The notes: generated from the sequence alone by a model not told the origin. 64,000 nt of DNA from Monodelphis domestica (GCF_027887165.1 NC_077232.1:8148960-8212959), one strand, 5' to 3'; counted from the stretch's first letter, positions 21,293 to 33,187 are shown. Made by a program: numbers and translations.

Positions 21293-22066
21293 GAGGATAT
21301 GTAACATACATGTTAACATCACATAAATGAATCACATCCTACATAGAAAAGGAAGATATCTCATGGAATGGGTAAGTATACAACGTACAGCATAGTGGCA
21401 AAACACAAAGTCACACTGATATGTTTCTGTGGGAAATTCAAACAGACAAAGATATTTCTTATCTACATGAGTTTGCACAGAAATCTAGAACAACGAATAC
21501 AGATGTATATGTGTAAACGTATATATATATAAGTACTTATATATATGTACAACTTATGTACACATGTAGATACTAATGTACTAACGAACTAATTATATTA
21601 GAATAATTTATTAATGTTCTAATGGGACAGCTTAGTGAATTTGTTCAAGTCTTAGGAAAGTAGAGACAGACATAGAACTACTTAAGTATAGAAGTTAGAT
21701 TGCATTATGATTTTAGGTTAACATTTGTCAGTAATAGAAAATTTTACTTAGTTGAGTTTATAGACATTAGGAGATAAGACAGTTGCATATTCAAAATGCT
21801 ATGGATATTGTTGAAATTGTTTAGAAAATTGTTACATGATTTGTTGTTATGTCAAAACCATGCTCATGTAAATCCCTATTACCTAAAACATTTTCCTATA
21901 CCCAATCTTAGCATAGATCTAGACAAACAGATTAGCTAAGATAAGTTAGGAGTTGTTATTTTGGGAGGATAAAGGAATATTTAAGATAGTATAGAGGTAA
22001 GAATAGATAGCTAGAAATATTCAAAAGATGAGTATCATTAAAATTTGCAACTGTAAATTTTGAAGA
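21293..22066. other. AT-rich, no gene
   Basis: Low-complexity ATATAT/GTAC patches near 21520-21560 and diffuse AT-rich sequence. No coding or RNA signal was seen. Confidence 0.4.
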
Positions 22067-22560
22067 CAAAAAAAGGAGGGATATAAAGGAGAGAATTTAT
22101 AAAGGATGCTTGTAAAGGACATCATCTGTCAATCAAATGAAAATTCCATTTTGGAATGTTACTGGGAAAAATAGTTGGAGCTAAGCCAACAGCTGAACTA
22201 GACTGAACTGGGCTTTTGGCTTCTGACAGTGGTGGAGAAGAAGCTGAGGTTTTTGGCTTCTGACAGAGGTGAAGAAAGTGCTATTTGTATTCCTGGTACT
22301 GACCTGGCTGATTAGCAGAAGAAGAAGAAGAAAGGCTGTTGTCCTCGTATTTCTCTGATTGACTCTATTTCACAAGAGTGACTGGATCACTATTTCTCCC
22401 AATATCCTCCAACCTAAAGATCCTTGTAGAGAATAGGGATATCCTATCCCTCTTACCTTGTCCTCCATCCTTTCCTGTCTTCCCCAATAAATCCTTACTT
22501 GAATTAAAGAAGAGAAAAGAGTATTTTCTCTAAAGCATCATAGTTCACACTGCATGAAAA
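22067..22560 (+). repeat. LTR-like 3' block with polypurine tract
   Basis: A purine tract (AAAAAAAGGAGGGA) is followed by a block with TATA-like TATAAAGG, two copies of TTTGGCTTCTGACAG (about 22217 and 22251) and an AATAAA signal at about 22486. It could be the 3' LTR of an otherwise unrecognised ERV. It does not start with TG and no mate was found. Confidence 0.35.
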
Positions 22561-22729
22561 TGAAGAAAGGGGGGAGGGGAAGCTGTAAGGCTTCTGAAGA
22601 GGGGAGGAAGGGAGATTGAAAGGGGGGAGCAATAGAGACATAAAGGGAGGAGGGAAGAAAACCTTGATCCATTAGTTATTTAGTATACATCAATAGACAC
22701 CCTCAGAAATTATGATCTACTACATTCCC

Positions 22730-23106
22730 ATGCTGTCACCTGATAAATTCATGACAGATTTATATTTTGAACTTATACTGTCTGTACCATACTAAGGACT
22801 ATACACTATACAAGTCTGGGAACCACAAATCCCTTGCCTCCCCTTAAATAATGTTGTAACACAATACAGGGTCTCTCCCCTTTTTCTTCCAATCAGGTAA
22901 CACCCCCCCAATCTGTATTGCTTAATCATGTGTGTCCAATCATATAACATAAGTGTATAAAATAACAAGAACCCCCTTCCTCAGGGCCCAGACCTGAGGA
23001 GCTATCCCATCTAGGTCTTTGAGTAATAAATTTACTTCCTTGCTTCCTTCCTTTGGAGTGCCATTGTGGTTTCCTCCTGCCTGGTTAAAACAAAAATCCC
23101 CATCAA
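22730..23106 (+). repeat. gammaretrovirus-style LTR-like block
   Basis: A CCAAT box (TGTCCAATCATATAACATAA), a TATA-like GTGTATAAAATAA about 20 bp later, then a pyrimidine/G-rich R-like segment and AATAAA (GAGTAATAAATTTAC) are spaced as in gammaretroviral LTRs. The exact ends and TSD are not resolved. Confidence 0.5.
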
Positions 23107-23190
23107 TTGATTTGCCCAGGGTCACAAAGATAGTATGTTTCTGAGGCTGGATTTGAACTCAGGTCTATCATGACTCCAGAGTTTTGTATG
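23107..23190 (-). repeat. SINE fragment (CORE part), minus strand
   Basis: TTGCCCAGGGTCAC and TGGATTTGAACTCAGG are the reverse complements of the CORE segment and B box of the marsupial CORE-SINEs. Confidence 0.65.
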
Positions 23191-23560
23191 GCTTTAATTG
23201 TATGGTTTTTCCAAAATCCAGAGTTTGAAAATCTTTTGGAGGAATTTTAGGAAAAGAGACTCATCAGCACCTAAAATTGGGATGGGGAATTTTTTTGAAG
23301 AGGGAGCCATGAAGATGCCTGTGGAAACCACGTGCTGTATCAAGAGATCCAGAATGAACTGAACTGAAAGGGGCTAAACACATTTATTCTAAATGTACAT
23401 TTTTTTATTTCACTGTGTAAAAACTGCTTATGCATGTCCCTTGACCATTTGTTGATTGGGCAATGACTTGATTTTTTTTTTGTAGATTTGACTTAATTCC
23501 TTGAATATTTGGGAAATTAAACCTTTGCCAGAGAGTTTTGTTATAAAAATGTTTTCCCAG

Positions 23561-23767
23561 GGGGGCAGCTCAGTGGCTCAGTGGATTGAGAGCCAGGCCC
23601 AGAGATGGGAGGTCCTGGGTTCAAATCTGACCTCAGACACTTCCTAGCTCTGTTGCCCTGGCCAAGTCACTTGACCCCCACTGCCTAGCCCTTACCATTC
23701 TTCTGCCTTAGAGCCAATACACAGTATTGATTTTGAGACAGAAGAGAAGGTAAGGGTTTTTTTTTTT
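23561..23767 (+). repeat. tRNA-derived SINE (family 1), full length
   Basis: A complete copy: A-box TGGCTCAGTGGATTGAGA, B-box GGTTCAAATCT, CORE segment, and the AAGGTAAGGGTTT tail with a T/A run. The TSD is diverged: AATGTTTTCCCAG (23548-23560) against AATGTCCTCTCAG (23768-23780), 10 of 13 matching. Confidence 0.93.
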
Positions 23768-24017
23768 AATGTCCTCTCAGTTTGTTGCTTTCCTTCTCAT
23801 TTTATTTGCATTGGTTTTATTTGTACAAAACCTTTTTAATTTGATATAATCAAAGTCATTCATTTTACATTTTGCAATATTCTCTATCTCATGCTTGGTC
23901 TTAAATTCCTTCCTTTCCCACAGATCTGACAGGTATACTTTTCTATGTTCACCCAATTTATTTATGATTTCACTCTTTATATAAAATCATTTAGAGATTT
24001 TGAATTAATCTTTGTAT

Positions 24018-24298
24018 TGTAAAAATGGAGATTTTGAGCCTTTGGAATTTATCCTCCAGAAGTCCCTTAGAATTTCCCAAAATTCCATTTTCCTGCATCC
24101 TCATGTTTTGCATTTAAGTATTTTGCATTTGTATTTGCATTTGTATTTAAGTGTTTTTAAGTGGCTGTAACCCCTCCCTTGTCCTCTTTTGAACCTGAGA
24201 CCAGGCTGAAGTCAGGAAGTTCTTTTGTTTCAGTTATTATTAATAAAACTTTATAAAATATAATGCTTAGTTATTGATTATTAATTTTAAAACCCACA
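24018..24298 (+). repeat. solo LTR family B, 281 bp, 4-bp TSD GTAT
   Basis: It starts TGTAAAAATGGAGATTT and ends ACCCACA, with an AATAAA (TAATAAAACTTTATAAAATA) close to the 3' end. It is flanked by GTAT at 24014-24017 and 24299-24302, and inserted in the old L1. A 4-bp duplication points to a class I integrase. Confidence 0.9.
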
Positions 24299-24604
24299 GT
24301 ATAAAGTGAAAGATGTTGATTTAAATTTAATTTTCCCCATACTGTTTTCCAATTTTCCCAATAGTTTTTGTCAAATAGTGAGTTCTTGTCCCAAAAGCTG
24401 GGGTCTTTGGGTTTATTGAACACTAATTTACTGAGGCCATTGACCCCTAGTCTATTCCATTGATCCACTCTTTTGTCTCTTAGCCAGTACCATATTGTTT
24501 TGATCACCATTGCTTTATAGTACAGTTTAAGATTTGGTACTGCTAGGCCCCCATCCTTCACATTTTTTTCATTATTTCTCTTTATATTCTTTATCTTTAT
24601 ATTT

Positions 24605-24737
24605 GGATATTCTTGACAAGATATTGGAGTGATTGGCCCTTTCCTTCTCCAGCTCACTTTACAAATGAAGAAACTGAGGCAAACAAGGTAAAGTGAATTG
24701 CCCAGGGTCACAAAGCTAGTGACTGCTTTTTTCTGAA
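24605..24737 (-). repeat. CORE-SINE (family 2, MAR1-like) 3' half
   Basis: The complement shows the family 2 part with GAGCTGGAGAAGG-like and TTTGCCTCAGTTTC segments. The copy at 54632-54770 has the same extent and is followed by the same flanking repeat. Here the ERV at 24744 interrupts that flank. Confidence 0.75.
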
Positions 24738-24743
24738 TTATTA

Positions 24744-25077
24744 TGCAGTGAACCTTTCATGACCTCATGGAATAGAGTTCCTCTTCCCAACTGCTGAGTA
24801 TGCCAAAACATAGAAATCTCAGTTCAAGGCTGCATGAAAAGTTCCAAGATCTCCTGAGAACAGGTCAACCTCACCCCCGCCCTTCACGTTCTGGGGAGAA
24901 CTGGGGAGGATAGATTGTGTCTCTCGAGAAGAGGTTTAAATCTTGTGTGCTGCATACTATAAATGTTCATTATCCCTGCTTTGATAATGTTCAAGTCTTT
25001 CTTTTCTTGCGACTCCGTAGCTGTTCTTCAACAGCTCTAAGCTGTCCCCTATTACGACTCCATAGATGTCCCCGGCA
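24744..25077 (+). repeat. 5' LTR of class II ERV
   Basis: A 334-bp LTR, TGCAGTGAACC to CCCCGGCA, clearly homologous to the 3' LTR. The AATAAA of the 3' LTR is altered to ATAAAT in an ACTATAAATG context here. Several indels separate the two LTRs, showing long residence. Confidence 0.92.
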
Positions 25078-25079
25078 AG

Positions 25080-25097
25080 TGGCACCCAGAACAGTAA
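25080..25097 (+). promoter_or_regulatory. primer binding site, lysine-tRNA-like
   Basis: Two bases after the LTR end, TGGCACCCAGAACAG resembles the TGGCGCCC(G)AACAG sites complementary to tRNA-Lys, with one substitution and a small indel. A GGTGGTGAGTAT splice-donor-like site lies about 150 bp downstream (near 25227). Confidence 0.65.
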
Positions 25098-26880
25098 CAC
25101 CCTCCGGTTCTTTTATTGGAAGCCCCCGGTTCTCTTTGGAAAACCCCCAACCTGTCCAGTTCTTTCGAGAACCCCCGAACCTGTGTGTTGGTCATGCAGA
25201 GTTTTGACGCTACGGAGATCCCCTCGGTGGTGAGTATATGAGCTACTCTAAGAGTGAGAGGGAAATTATATTTCTTCTTTAAAATGGATCCTAAAACACT
25301 GATCTTTTCCTTTCAAAGCATGCTTGTCACAATGTTGTCTTTGTCACAGTCTCGTCTCTATGTATTCTTAAATTGGACACACAAAAAGAAAGAAAAAAGT
25401 GGCATAGTTGCAAGATTGAACTTGCCTGTCAAAAATCCTCAGCAGAGGACAAAAGCAAATACCTGTTCCATGATTTTTTCCTCTTTCTTCCTTTGGATGG
25501 GCCGCCGAAGGAGCGAAAAAGAGAAAAATCCAGAACAGAAAAAGGGAGATTTTTACTCCATAATTAGAGGCTTCTTTTCACTTAAGATGAATGGTTTGAT
25601 GTATGCAATTTGGGAGCATTGCTAATGATTTTGATATGGTACAAATGTAAATCCATGTATTGTGTCAGTTAAATGTTAACCAGATTTTATTGAGCACAAC
25701 AAAACTCCTGGTTAGAAGTTTGTTTTGTTCGATCTTGCTATGCAAGATGGTTTCAGTGAATTTGAGGATTGTCTAAATGTGGCTGATAGGCAGGCAGCCT
25801 GACCCAGAGAGGGAATGGTTTATTCTATAAGGACAGAAATTGCTCTGGCCACTCTATAGATGTAAAAGTCATCCAGAAAAAGTTGCTATGCTGTTGAGAA
25901 GAACTTATTCTAGAATTTAAAACTGGGAATCCTTCAAATCAGATTCATTTTCATGCATGTGCTGTCAGATCTAGTAACAAGAAATCATATGACACACAAG
26001 AAGTTTTCAAAGTGGTTAATCTGTTCATGGGATTCAATAATACTAGTACGAAGAATCTGGTATTTTGCAAGAGAGAATTTCTAAACGATGTTGTCTTTGA
26101 CCAAGGTTATATGAATTGCTTTTAAAATGTGTACAATGTATAGGAAGGAATGGAAGGGTATATGATATGCAAACTGCAGCCTTGAAATCAAGAAGGGCTT
26201 GTCATAAGGATTAATACAATTCGGTACAGTACCTTTCCTCTACTTACAATAATGGTAAAGAGGAGAAGCCAGAAGAAATAAGAGTAATGGATAGAGATAC
26301 TAGTTGATACTGTGAATTCTAGTGTGAAATAGATACAACAAATTATAAATCGGAAAACTGTTGATGGAATTAATCGGGTATGTAGCAATATTGTGAGCTA
26401 AAAGAAGAGTAGGCTGGAGGTTCTATTCTACGTTAGACAGGGAAATGCTTTGGACTTCAGTCTGGTTACACACTGAGAGATTGCTAAAGGACTTAAAGCT
26501 ATTTGGAAGTTGTGGAATTCAAACGAAATCCCAGGAGTATAAATGATTATGAAGAGTTTGATGCATTCAGAATTTTAAACCGTAGTAAGCTCACTTGTTG
26601 AAGAAGGACGGGGCAAGGTTCGCAAGTAATAAAACGTGAATTGAGCCAAGGAGCCTTCGGATAAATTGCTCAGAAGCTATTGACCCCTTCCTTGGGCTTA
26701 TAATTGTTCCACACTGATACTTATGGTCTGAAACAGGGACCTCAAAGAGTTGACACCCACCATGTGATAGAACTTACGAGGAGTATATCTTAATTGTAGA
26801 TTCCGAGGTTTTAAGATGCTCAAACAAACAAACTCTGCCAGGCCTGGTCTGACCAAGTAGCTTGTTTGAAGCTCTGGAAT
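25098..26880 (+). other. leader and unrecognised 1.6 kb where gag-protease should be
   Basis: One 123-codon frame (25254-25625, basic, Lys/Arg/Ser-rich) follows the donor-like site, but I see no capsid major homology region, no CCHC zinc knuckle and no protease DTG motif. From 25626 on, all frames are closed. Either gag-pro was replaced or deleted, or it has decayed beyond recognition. Confidence 0.5.
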
Positions 26881-27760
26881 CTTAATGCAAACATTCCATG
26901 TCCAGAATGATAAGATTATTCAGCCAACAATATGTAGCTTCAGCCCTTCATTTGTAAGACCACATTTTCCTGCTCTGCACATCGTCCATTATATGGATGA
27001 TATTCTTATCGCGGCTGAAGATGAATCCCAAATAAGCAAGTGCGATAGCCAATTGGAAATTACCTTGCAAAAATACCATTTAGTCATCACTCAAGAAAAG
27101 ATTCACAAAACAAGTCCCGCACTCTATCGAGGGGCTCCCTTATATGCAGCATCTGGTATGCCTCAATAATACAATTAAGAAAGGACTGCCTGAACACCCT
27201 AAATGATGACCAGAAATTGTTAGTGATATCAATTGGTTAGGCAATATTCATTTCTTACTACAACTGAATTACAACCGTTATTCAAAACACCGGAAGGGAG
27301 TTCTGACTTGAATTCCCCTGGAACTTTGACACCGGAGGCCTCTCTTGCTTTAGAGATGGTAGAAGACAAATTGAATCAGGCTCCACTTAAACACTATCAG
27401 CCTCAATTAGCCGTGGAAGTGAGTATTTTTGCAACGTCAATGTTACCAACAGGTGCCTTAACTGAGAAACAGTCATTGAATGGTTACATCTAAAAAGCAA
27501 AACAGGGAAGGCTTTACAGAGTTATGACTGTCTTATGGCTCAATTAATAAGGAAAGGCATAGAACATGTGCTCTCAGGTTTAGGACGGTATCCTCATGAT
27601 ATCCGGGTACCTATCGCTAAAGATATACTACAGAAACATTTACAAAACGTGACAAATGGTCTTTACTACTGGTGTACCCCATTGCTATTACCGCCTACAC
27701 AGCACAGGGTTTATTTTCTTTTTTGTCACAACATCCTATTGTTTTTCCTAGTATTCTAAG
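26881..27760 (+). pseudogene. class II ERV reverse transcriptase, broken
   Basis: The YMDD catalytic motif (preceded by His) lies at 26990-27001 in a 94-codon frame that lacks the fingers upstream. Thumb and connection follow in other frames (27233-27493, 27535-27759), with an LTPEA segment typical of class II RTs. At least three frame changes. Confidence 0.85.
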
Positions 27761-28291
27761 AGAGCATCCGGTATCAGGAGCTAATGTTTATGTTGATGCA
27801 AATGCTAGTTACAAGGCAGGAGTATACAAGGACGGCAGCTCACCTGTCATTGTTACACTCCTTTTTCTTCTACCCAACAAAGTGAATTAATAGCTGTTTT
27901 ACTAGCCTTTTCATTATTTCAGGAGCCTTTCAACCTTATAATGGACTCTAAGTATGTTTTTCAGTCTTTGCCGGGTATAGAACAAGCTGTCATCAGAGCC
28001 ACTCAAAGCAATGTAGAAATGTTATTCTGTAAATTACAAACTGTCCTATGACAAAGGACACATCCAGTATATGTCATGCATGTACGCAGTCATACCAATC
28101 TGCCTGGACCTATTTCAAAAGGAAATGATATCATACATCAAGATTTGATTGCTCAATGTTATCTAACTGATATGCAATTAGCTGAAGAATCCATCATAGA
28201 TTTCACCAAAATAGTCCTGTTTTACGCAAAATGTTCCAACTCACAAAGGATCAAGCCAGGAGGATTGCTAAAAAGTGTCTTAATTGTGTTC
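27761..28291 (+). pseudogene. class II ERV RNase H and integrase zinc-binding domain
   Basis: A VYVDANAS stretch (about 27788) holds the first RNase H Asp; a MDSKYV stretch follows. After a TGA near 28051 comes an HVRSHTNLPG stretch leading into integrase. The HHCC site is visible as paired His near 28195-28210 and KCLNC at about 28273-28287. The frame is then cut by the inserted LTR. Confidence 0.8.
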
Positions 28292-29187
28292 TGTAAATTG
28301 TAAAATTTCTCAGACTTGTGAATCTAAAAATTCTTAGACTCTACCTTAGAACGTTTGGTTAGGACCATTCCCCATTTTAAAAACAATGAAGGGACTGTGG
28401 TCAGGAAGGTGGGAACTCTAACATTACTCCACCCATACTTAGGCATACTTTAGGGGAAGATAAAGTTGTAAACTCCTTACTGAACAATGAAAAGTACTTA
28501 ACCCATACTTAAAGTGAAGCAAGAACCCTTAAGCTAGGTCTATTTTTAGATCTAATACAAAGGGGTGCTAAGTACCTATGAAGATCAAATTAATCAGGCA
28601 ACTTGCAAAGGACAAGATTAGTCTACTCAGGTGTGAATTAAGAATGGTCAGTCCTTTGAAAATGTCTACTATGATTGGTAGATGTGAAAACTTAGGGGAG
28701 GTAACAGGAGAAAATTCTCTTTAAAAGGAGGTCAGAAGGCCTCTGAAGAGAGAGTTCAGCTTTTGAAATCTGAATTGGAGGGGCTCTCTCTTGGTGGCTG
28801 AATTTAGTTCAGCTTCCTGAGCTAAACTGAAGGGTCTCTCTGAACACTAGAGCTTGCTTGGAACAAAATCTTATGGTGAGTGATTAAAGACTGACTAGTC
28901 TCTCTTAAGGCTTAGGCCTAGGCTGGCCTAGGTCTTTTTCCTACTATTTCCTCTTACTCTGTCTCTCTCCCTTTTTTAAAATTCCTACATTTGTATTAAT
29001 TAAAATCTCCATAAAACCCAGCTGACTTTGGTATTTTCATATTTGGGAATTGTTCCCATGGCGACCACTTTATTTTTAATATAAAATCAAGACACTAAAA
29101 ATTATCTTTACAATTTTGACAATTCAAAGTCTTGAAATCATATTTTGGCGGTCACAGTTTATGGCAATCACTCTTTTGTCTATAACA
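28292..29187 (+). repeat. solo LTR family A, 896 bp, 4-bp TSD GTTC
   Basis: It runs TGTAAATTG to TATAACA with GTTC on both sides (28288-28291 and 29188-29191). It shares blocks with the LTR at 40770, for example GATTGGTAGATGT followed by CTTAGGGGAGGT, and AATTAAAATCTCCATAAAACCC near the 3' end. It inserted into the ERV integrase, so it is younger than the provirus. Confidence 0.93.
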
Positions 29188-29950
29188 GTTCCAAACCACA
29201 CCCCCAATGCATATTGGTGTGAATCCCAGAGGCTTAAGTAGTACAGAGATATGGCAAATGGATGTGACCCATGAACCGTCCTTTGGACAACTTAAATATA
29301 TCCAGTCACTGTGGATACTTATTCAGGATTTTTATGGGCTTCCTGCTTGATGGGAGAAAGAACTTCTCATGTTATTAATCACTACTTAATGACTTTTCAG
29401 ATGGCTAGCCACCCCCCCCCTCCAAACAGTTCAAACAGATAATGGACCTGCTTATACTTCCAAGCAATTTTTTCTTTTTTGTCAAACTTGGGGTATTCAA
29501 CACCTCACAGGTATCCTGTACAATCCACAAGGACAAGTTATTGTGGAGCGCAGTAACCAAATCTTAAAAGCATTTCTTTTTAAACAAAAAGGGGGAGACA
29601 GCACCCCACATTGATGATTGACAATAGCTGTACATACTATAAATAATTTGATCTTTACTTCCAATAATATATTTAGAGCGGAAAATTTTTTCTCTGTGTT
29701 TTCTTATGAATGAAATTCAGGTACCATCACTCCTGTGCTCCCTGCCCCAGAACAACAATTTGTCATGTGGAAAGATGATAATCAGTCTTGGCAAGGACCC
29801 CACGCAGTGGTCCTGCCAGGCCGAGGTTCTGTTTGTGTCTCCACAGGTAAAGACAGAATATGGCTCCCTTCCCACCGAGTTGGAGAAATTGACCATAAAG
29901 AGGACAAGGAGAGGACGCAGGAAGCCTCGCAAGGAGACTCGACAACGTTT
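29188..29950 (+). pseudogene. class II ERV integrase core and C-terminus, broken
   Basis: The DDE triad is still traceable: Asp in WQMDVTH (about 29252), Asp in TDNGPAYTS (about 29437) and Glu in VIVERSN (about 29540), but the frames between them are interrupted. The C-terminal domain (29735-29880) has the WQGPHAVVLPG and RIWLPSHRV segments. Confidence 0.85.
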
Positions 29951-32790
29951 CCATAAGATACTGACTCTTCTGCTTCTATTCCAGAATTTAAGTGCAGCTA
30001 CTGGAATAAAGAGATGGGTCTTTTGGGAACAACCACCTTGGGTAGACTATGTCGACATGGGACACGCTTTACTGGAAGTCACCTTATATACAAAAACTAA
30101 ATCTGGTATTCCTGGCATTTACCATTTTGAGAGACAAGCTAAGGACAGCAATCAGGCCAACAATTTGTGCCTTTCAATTGAACTGGACTAGTTGAGGCAC
30201 CCCCAGTGTGCCTCGCACGAGACCATCCTGCATGCCTGCCCCTCAGATCTCTGCAGGCACATTATTATGGTCATCCTGACCTGTCAGACTCTTTCTGGAT
30301 AGGACCTTATCATGTAGACAAAGGGGTAAAATAGGAAAGTTACGCAAAACCAATGTAACTAAAATCAGAAGGGTAGCAACAAATTGGGAAACAATCTTCA
30401 TAAAAACCTCAAATTTACAAAGAGCTAAATCAATTGTACAAAAAATCAAGCCATTCTCCAATTGATAAATGGGCAAGAGACATGAACAGGCAGTTCTCAG
30501 TCAAAGAAATCAAAACTATTAATAAACACATGAAAAAGTGTTCTTAATCTCTTATAATCAGAGAGATGCAAATCAAAAGAACTCTGAGGTATCACCTCAT
30601 ACCTAGCAGATTGTTCAACATGACAGCAAAGGAAAGTAATGAATGCTGGAGGGGATGTGGCAAAGTCCAGACATTAATTGATTGCTGGTGGAGTTGTGAA
30701 CTGATCCAACCATTCTGGAGGGCAATTTGGAACTATGCCCAAAGGGTGATAAAAGACTGTCTGCCCTTTGATCCAGCCATAGCACTGCTGGGTTTGTACC
30801 CCAAAGAGATAATAAGGAAAAAGACTTTACAAGAATATTCAAAGCTGCACTCTGTGGTGGCCAAAAATTGGAAAATGAGGGGATGCCCATCAATTGGGGA
30901 ATGACTGAACAAATTGTGGTATATGTTGGTGATGGAATACTATTGTGCTAAAAGGAATGATTAACTGGAGGGATTCCATGGAGACTGGAACAACCTCCAG
31001 GAAGTGATGCAGAGCGAGAGGAGCAGAACCAGGAGAACATTGTACACAGAGACTGACACACTGTGGTACAATCAAATGTAATGAACTTCTCCATTAGTGT
31101 CAATGCAATATCCCTGAACAATCTGCAGGGATCTAGGAGGAAAAAGACTATCCACAAGCAGAGGACAAACTGTGGGAATAAAAACACTGAGGAAAAGCAA
31201 CTGCTTGACTACAGGGATTGAAGGGATATGACTGAGGAGAGACTCTAAATGAACACTCTAATGCAAATACCAACAACATGGAAATGGGTCCCAATCAAGA
31301 ACACATGTGATACCCAGTGGAATCGCACGTTGGCTATGGGAGAGGTGTGTGTGTGGGGGATTATCTTTGTCTCCAATGAATAATGTTTTGAAATGACCAA
31401 ATAAAATATTGTTTAAAAAAATATGAAGGTTATGGCCAACTGCAATATCTAGGTTGGCTAGGGGAATCTTGTGATAGTACTTGGGGACAAGAAAGACCTA
31501 TTTGTCCATACATGATGGAATATGAACAAAGAGATACTGTTAATATGTTTCCACCCTTGCTATAATGTAGATCTAAAAGGGCATCATGTATGACTTGGGT
31601 GTCTTGGCATAACGACACAAGGTTTATTGGAAAGAAACTGGATTCCTATAAATTTCATGACTGTTTTATAGGAGGATACAGCTCGCCTTTGTGGGTGACA
31701 CCCCCAGAGCTAATTGGTTACGTTCTGCTAATTTCACACAGACTTTGACTGATTACAGAAAGATAGCCCTGGAGTTGGATAAAGTGAATATGTCTCACTA
31801 TGTTAATGTTACTAATAATGGGAAAGTCCCCAAACCAGTAAATAGAAGTGCTACATTCGACATTCAAGCTTGCCTAACAGGGATATGCTTTTATAACTAC
31901 AGTAAAAAATCATCCTGAAGCTTTGAACATTACTCAAATAACACACAAAGGAGTTAGATATTAGAATGTAACCTGTAGCAATTGTAGGGTCAGTCATTTT
32001 GTAGGATCACAAGTGGATGGGCTGCTCTTAATCATCAAGTGACCACGCACGGCCCTTTTTGCCACTGAACATAAAGATTCATGGTATGGTAGTCCAGAGG
32101 ATCAAATTCTCCATATAATACAACAAAAAATAAGACCATGACGTAAACGGTGTATTACTTGTATTGCATTAGGCATAGTAGCATTAGTTTCTGCATTGGC
32201 TTCTACTATAAAAGGTTCTGTATCTTTGGTACAATCAGTTTCTAACTTACATACTCTTGAACATGGTGTCAATCATTTGAAAGCATTGGCTGCTACTATA
32301 ACCTCAGCATTAGAAAGACAAAAAGAGATTGATATGAGTTTTTACAAACGTATTATGATGTTACAGAAAAATATGATTGATCTAACAAATGAAGTAGAAT
32401 ATTTGTTCTTAAAAACACGCATGAAATGTGATTATAGATATACTGCATTTTGCTTGCTACCCACAACAGTAAATAATGATACAAAAACATTGGAAAAAAT
32501 AAAATGACAATTACAGGGATTATGGGACCATGAAAACATCACTGATGATATTAATGATCTCAGTATATTAATACAGAACATTGATTCATCCTTACAGGAG
32601 GACCTTGAACCACAGCATATTGCAGATTCTTTGTATAATTGGATTGAAACAAGAAAAGGATTATTTTCCTCCTTATTTCATTATATTACTCTTCTTGTAG
32701 TTGGTGCGCTTGTGATTTTGTTTATCTACTTATGCTTGCCTTGTTTTATGACTAGTTTTGCTGTATTGCAAAAAAACTATTAATGGGATC
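29950..32790 (+). pseudogene. class II ERV env, split by an L1
   Basis: Env overlaps the end of pol. A hydrophobic signal peptide (LTLLLLFQNLSAA) follows a basic Arg/Lys-rich stretch near 29900-30000. Surface-subunit pieces lie at 30000-30330 and 31430-31980, and the transmembrane-subunit pieces at about 32150-32790 include a helical heptad region (32196-32507) and a membrane anchor near 32690-32760. Several stops plus the L1 at 30343-31417 make it non-coding. Confidence 0.82.
30343..31417 (+). mobile_element. 5'-truncated LINE-1 3' end inside env
   Basis: The ORF2 C-terminus (112-codon frame at 30566-30904), the 3' UTR and an A-rich tail with AATAAA. An imperfect 15-bp TSD flanks it (30328-30342 and 31418-31432), the two copies differing at about three positions. 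It is younger than the ERV. Confidence 0.9.
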
Positions 32791-32815
32791 CTGTACCAAA
32801 GGGAATTGGATGGCA

Positions 32816-32833
32816 TAAAGAAAAAGGGGGAAT
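32816..32833 (+). promoter_or_regulatory. ERV polypurine tract
   Basis: AAAGAAAAAGGGGGAAT immediately precedes the 3' LTR, where plus-strand DNA synthesis would have been primed. Confidence 0.85.
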
Positions 32834-33181
32834 TGCAGTGAACCTTTCATGACCTCATGGAAATAGAGTTCCTCTTCCCGGGTGTTTGTAACATACTATT
32901 CCTGTTGAGTACTCCAAAACATAGAAATCTCAGTTCAAGGCTGCATAAATAGTTCCAAGATCTCCTGAATGGGTTAACTCCCCTGTTCACATTCTGGGGA
33001 GGATTGGAGAGGATAGATTGTTTCTCTCAAGAAGAGCTTTAAATCTTGTGTGCTGCTTACAATAAATGTTCATTATCCTTGCTTTGATAATGTTCCAGTC
33101 TTTCTTTCTTCGACAGCTCTAAGCTGTCCCCCCCACAGTTCTAAGCTGTCCCCTATTGTGACTCCATAGATGTCCCGGGCA
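32834..33181 (+). repeat. 3' LTR of class II ERV
   Basis: A 348-bp LTR, TGCAGTGAACC to CCCGGGCA, with a complete AATAAA (ACAATAAATG, about 33059). It has a 20-odd-base segment around 32880-32905 that the 5' LTR lacks, and a small duplication of CAGYTCTAAGCTGTCCC. Confidence 0.92.
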
Positions 33182-33187
33182 GTATTA

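Larger units (their letters stand above)
23395..24600 (-). mobile_element. old LINE-1 ORF2 C-terminal remnant, minus strand
   Basis: The complement encodes the RT-distal part of ORF2; a 146-codon piece at 24271-24711 shows the DGGLAVPNLKLYYKA motif. It is split by a SINE (23561-23767) and a solo LTR (24018-24298), and matches the corresponding part of the L1 at 7900-8560. Confidence 0.85.
24738..33187 (+). mobile_element. class II (beta-like) ERV provirus with both LTRs
   Basis: LTRs at 24744-25077 and 32834-33181 enclose a leader, pol and env. The flanks TTATTA (24738-24743) and GTATTA (33182-33187) agree at 5 of 6 positions, consistent with the 6-bp duplication of class II viruses. Gag and protease are not recognisable. 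A solo LTR (28292-29187) splits integrase and an L1 tail (30343-31417) splits env. Every gene has stops or frameshifts; it is an old, defective copy. Confidence 0.9.
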
